5,979 bases of DNA from JASJGK01 sp033791585 (lineage in GTDB: Bacteria; SAR324; XYD2-FULL-50-16), in NCBI GenBank assembly GCA_033791585.1, contig JASJGK010000295.1, positions 1-5,979 on the forward strand, read 5' to 3'. Below the pieces are notes generated by a model that worked only from the letters and a program-made list of their open reading frames with translations, was not told the DNA's origin and ran no database searches. Position 1 is the first letter of the stretch, and every line of letters begins with the position of its first letter. Below, piece after piece: positions 4,887-5,979 of this stretch. Made by a program: the position numbers and the translations under genes.

Positions 4887-5979
4887 ATGGAAGCATTACT
4901 CAAAAATATCACAGAATACCACGAACACTCAAAACATTACCCTGGGGCCTACGCCGATGCTTTGCCCTTTTTGGATTGGGACAACCAGCCAGACCCCTTT
5001 CGAAGCTGGGAAGGCTGTTCTGAAATTGAGTTACCCTTTAGCCAAAAAACAGATACACCGGCTTTAAATCTTTTTCAAAAGTCAGACACCCAGGAATTGA
5101 ATTTAGAGACCTTAGGCGCTTTTTTAGAGTTATCCTTAGGGCTAACAGGAAAAAAAGAGTACCAAGGTGCCAGTTGGTGGTTACGGGCCAATCCTTCTAG
5201 TGGCAACTTGCACCCTACAGAAGCCCATTTGATTTTAAATTTAAAGCAGCAACAGGGGCTTTATCACTACCAGCCTAAACACCATTCTTTGGAAGTTCGA
5301 GCAACAGGTGAACTGGGGCCAATCTTTTCCGATGCAAACATAAAGGAGGGCTTTTTACTGGGTCTTTCAACCATCATTGTCCGTGAATCATGGAAGTATG
5401 GTGTACGTTCCTTCCGCTACTGCCAATTAGATACGGGCCACGCCATAGGTTGCATTGCAGCTGTGGCCAGCCTTTTTGGTTGGGAAGTTAAACTTTTAAA
5501 TTTAAGCTCAAAAACCCAAACCAAGTTAATGGGTTTAGATAAAGTTGTTTGGCCAAAAGATGAGGCCGAAGAGGCCGAAGTGATGCTTTATATTGGACCA
5601 GCCAGCGAGGTTAAAGAAGATGTTTTAAATGGGCTAACAGACTGGGATCTACAAGGGACTCCAGGCAAGATCGCCAAAGAACACTTGCCTTGGCAACCAG
5701 CCCAAGAAGCAAGTGACCTAAGCCAGTTCCCTGAAAACTGGAAAGAAAATTTAAATGTTACAGAGTCTAGGAAATTAATAGTTTCTAAGCAATTTACCGC
5801 AGAAGAAATCCTTAAAAAACGCAGGAGCGGGCAGGGTTTCGATTTGAAAGCTAATATTAGTAAAGAGGACTTTTTTCAAATTCTAAACAACCTGATTCCA
5901 TCTAAAAATCATGCTCTTTTATCCCACTTAAATTGCGAAGCGCAGATTTTATTGTTTGTGCATAGTGTAATCGGCTTAA
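4887..5979 (+). CDS. SagB/ThcOx-type nitroreductase-like flavoprotein (3' partial)
   Basis: The frame is open from ATG 4887 to the window end (364 codons, no stop), so the C-terminus is missing. The protein resembles the SagB/ThcOx branch of the nitroreductase superfamily, which are FMN-dependent oxidoreductases. Visible features are the N-terminal LDWDNQPDPFRSWEG (29-43), the FMN-site motif RANPSSGNLHPTEAHLI (100-116), and WKYGVRSFRYCQLDTGHAIG (169-188). A second segment with the nitroreductase start pattern KRRSGQGFDL (311-320) suggests two tandem nitroreductase folds. There is no signal peptide or membrane segment. It begins 37 nt after draT on the same strand with no terminator between, and so is probably cotranscribed. 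Its ribosome site is weak. No azoline-peptide precursor or YcaO cyclodehydratase gene is present, so a role in bacteriocin synthesis like that of true SagB is unlikely. A redox role tied to nitrogenase is inferred from position only, and the substrate is unknown. Confidence 0.82.
   Translation, partial: MEALLKNITEYHEHSKHYPGAYADALPFLDWDNQPDPFRSWEGCSEIELPFSQKTDTPALNLFQKSDTQELNLETLGAFLELSLGLTGKKEYQGASWWLRANPSSGNLHPTEAHLILNLKQQQGLYHYQPKHHSLEVRATGELGPIFSDANIKEGFLLGLSTIIVRESWKYGVRSFRYCQLDTGHAIGCIAAVASLFGWEVKLLNLSSKTQTKLMGLDKVVWPKDEAEEAEVMLYIGPASEVKEDVLNGLTDWDLQGTPGKIAKEHLPWQPAQEASDLSQFPENWKENLNVTESRKLIVSKQFTAEEILKKRRSGQGFDLKANISKEDFFQILNNLIPSKNHALLSHLNCEAQILLFVHSVIGL
5562..5579 (+). repeat. Nine-base tandem repeat inside the nitroreductase-like gene
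   Basis: GAGGCCGAA occurs twice in direct succession, encoding two EAE triplets (residues 226-231) in an acidic surface-type segment. It keeps the frame and probably arose by slippage. Confidence 0.7.

Noticed and set aside
4887..5979. True SagB of a streptolysin-S-like or thiazole peptide cluster
   Set aside because: The motifs are of the same superfamily, but the visible neighbours are nif genes and there is no YcaO cyclodehydratase or small precursor peptide.

Overview
This window is part of a nitrogen-fixation (nif) gene region from a fairly AT-rich bacterium, most likely a proteobacterium. It holds six protein genes: nifA (5' end outside the window), nifV, nifT, nifB, a draT-type ADP-ribosyltransferase gene, and a SagB/ThcOx-type nitroreductase-like gene (3' end outside the window). 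The lineage cannot be fixed from this sequence alone. NifA carries the four-cysteine signature of directly oxygen-sensitive NifA proteins (rhizobia, Azospirillum, Herbaspirillum). That argues against a NifL-dependent regulator of the Klebsiella/Azotobacter kind. I saw no mobile element, CRISPR array, tRNA or rRNA.

Layout: (1) 2-1024, plus strand: NifA AAA+ domain, cysteine linker and HTH. (2) 1025-1210: short convergent gap made almost entirely of a diverged tandem duplication (about 958-1223) that carries the 3' tips of both nifA and nifV, plus a hairpin. (3) 3902 down to 1211, minus strand: a tight nifB-nifT-nifV operon with start/stop overlaps at both junctions. (4) 3903-4052: divergent control region with a sigma-54 -24/-12 promoter for nifB and two NifA-type TGT-N10-ACA sites, the second lying across the likely ATG of draT. 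(5) 4046-4849, plus strand: draT. (6) 4887 to the window end, plus strand: nitroreductase-like gene, probably cotranscribed with draT.

How the genes fit together: NifA, active only at low oxygen and when nitrogen is needed, would bind the two upstream sites and drive sigma-54 transcription of nifBTV. NifB makes the NifB-co iron-sulfur-carbide precursor of FeMo-co, and NifV makes the homocitrate ligand, so the operon couples two inputs to cofactor synthesis. DraT then provides post-translational switch-off of the nitrogenase Fe protein by ADP-ribosylation. The partner hydrolase DraG and the structural genes nifHDK are not in the window. The nitroreductase-like protein downstream of draT is the least understood gene here and the best candidate for an undescribed role linked to nitrogenase control or redox supply.
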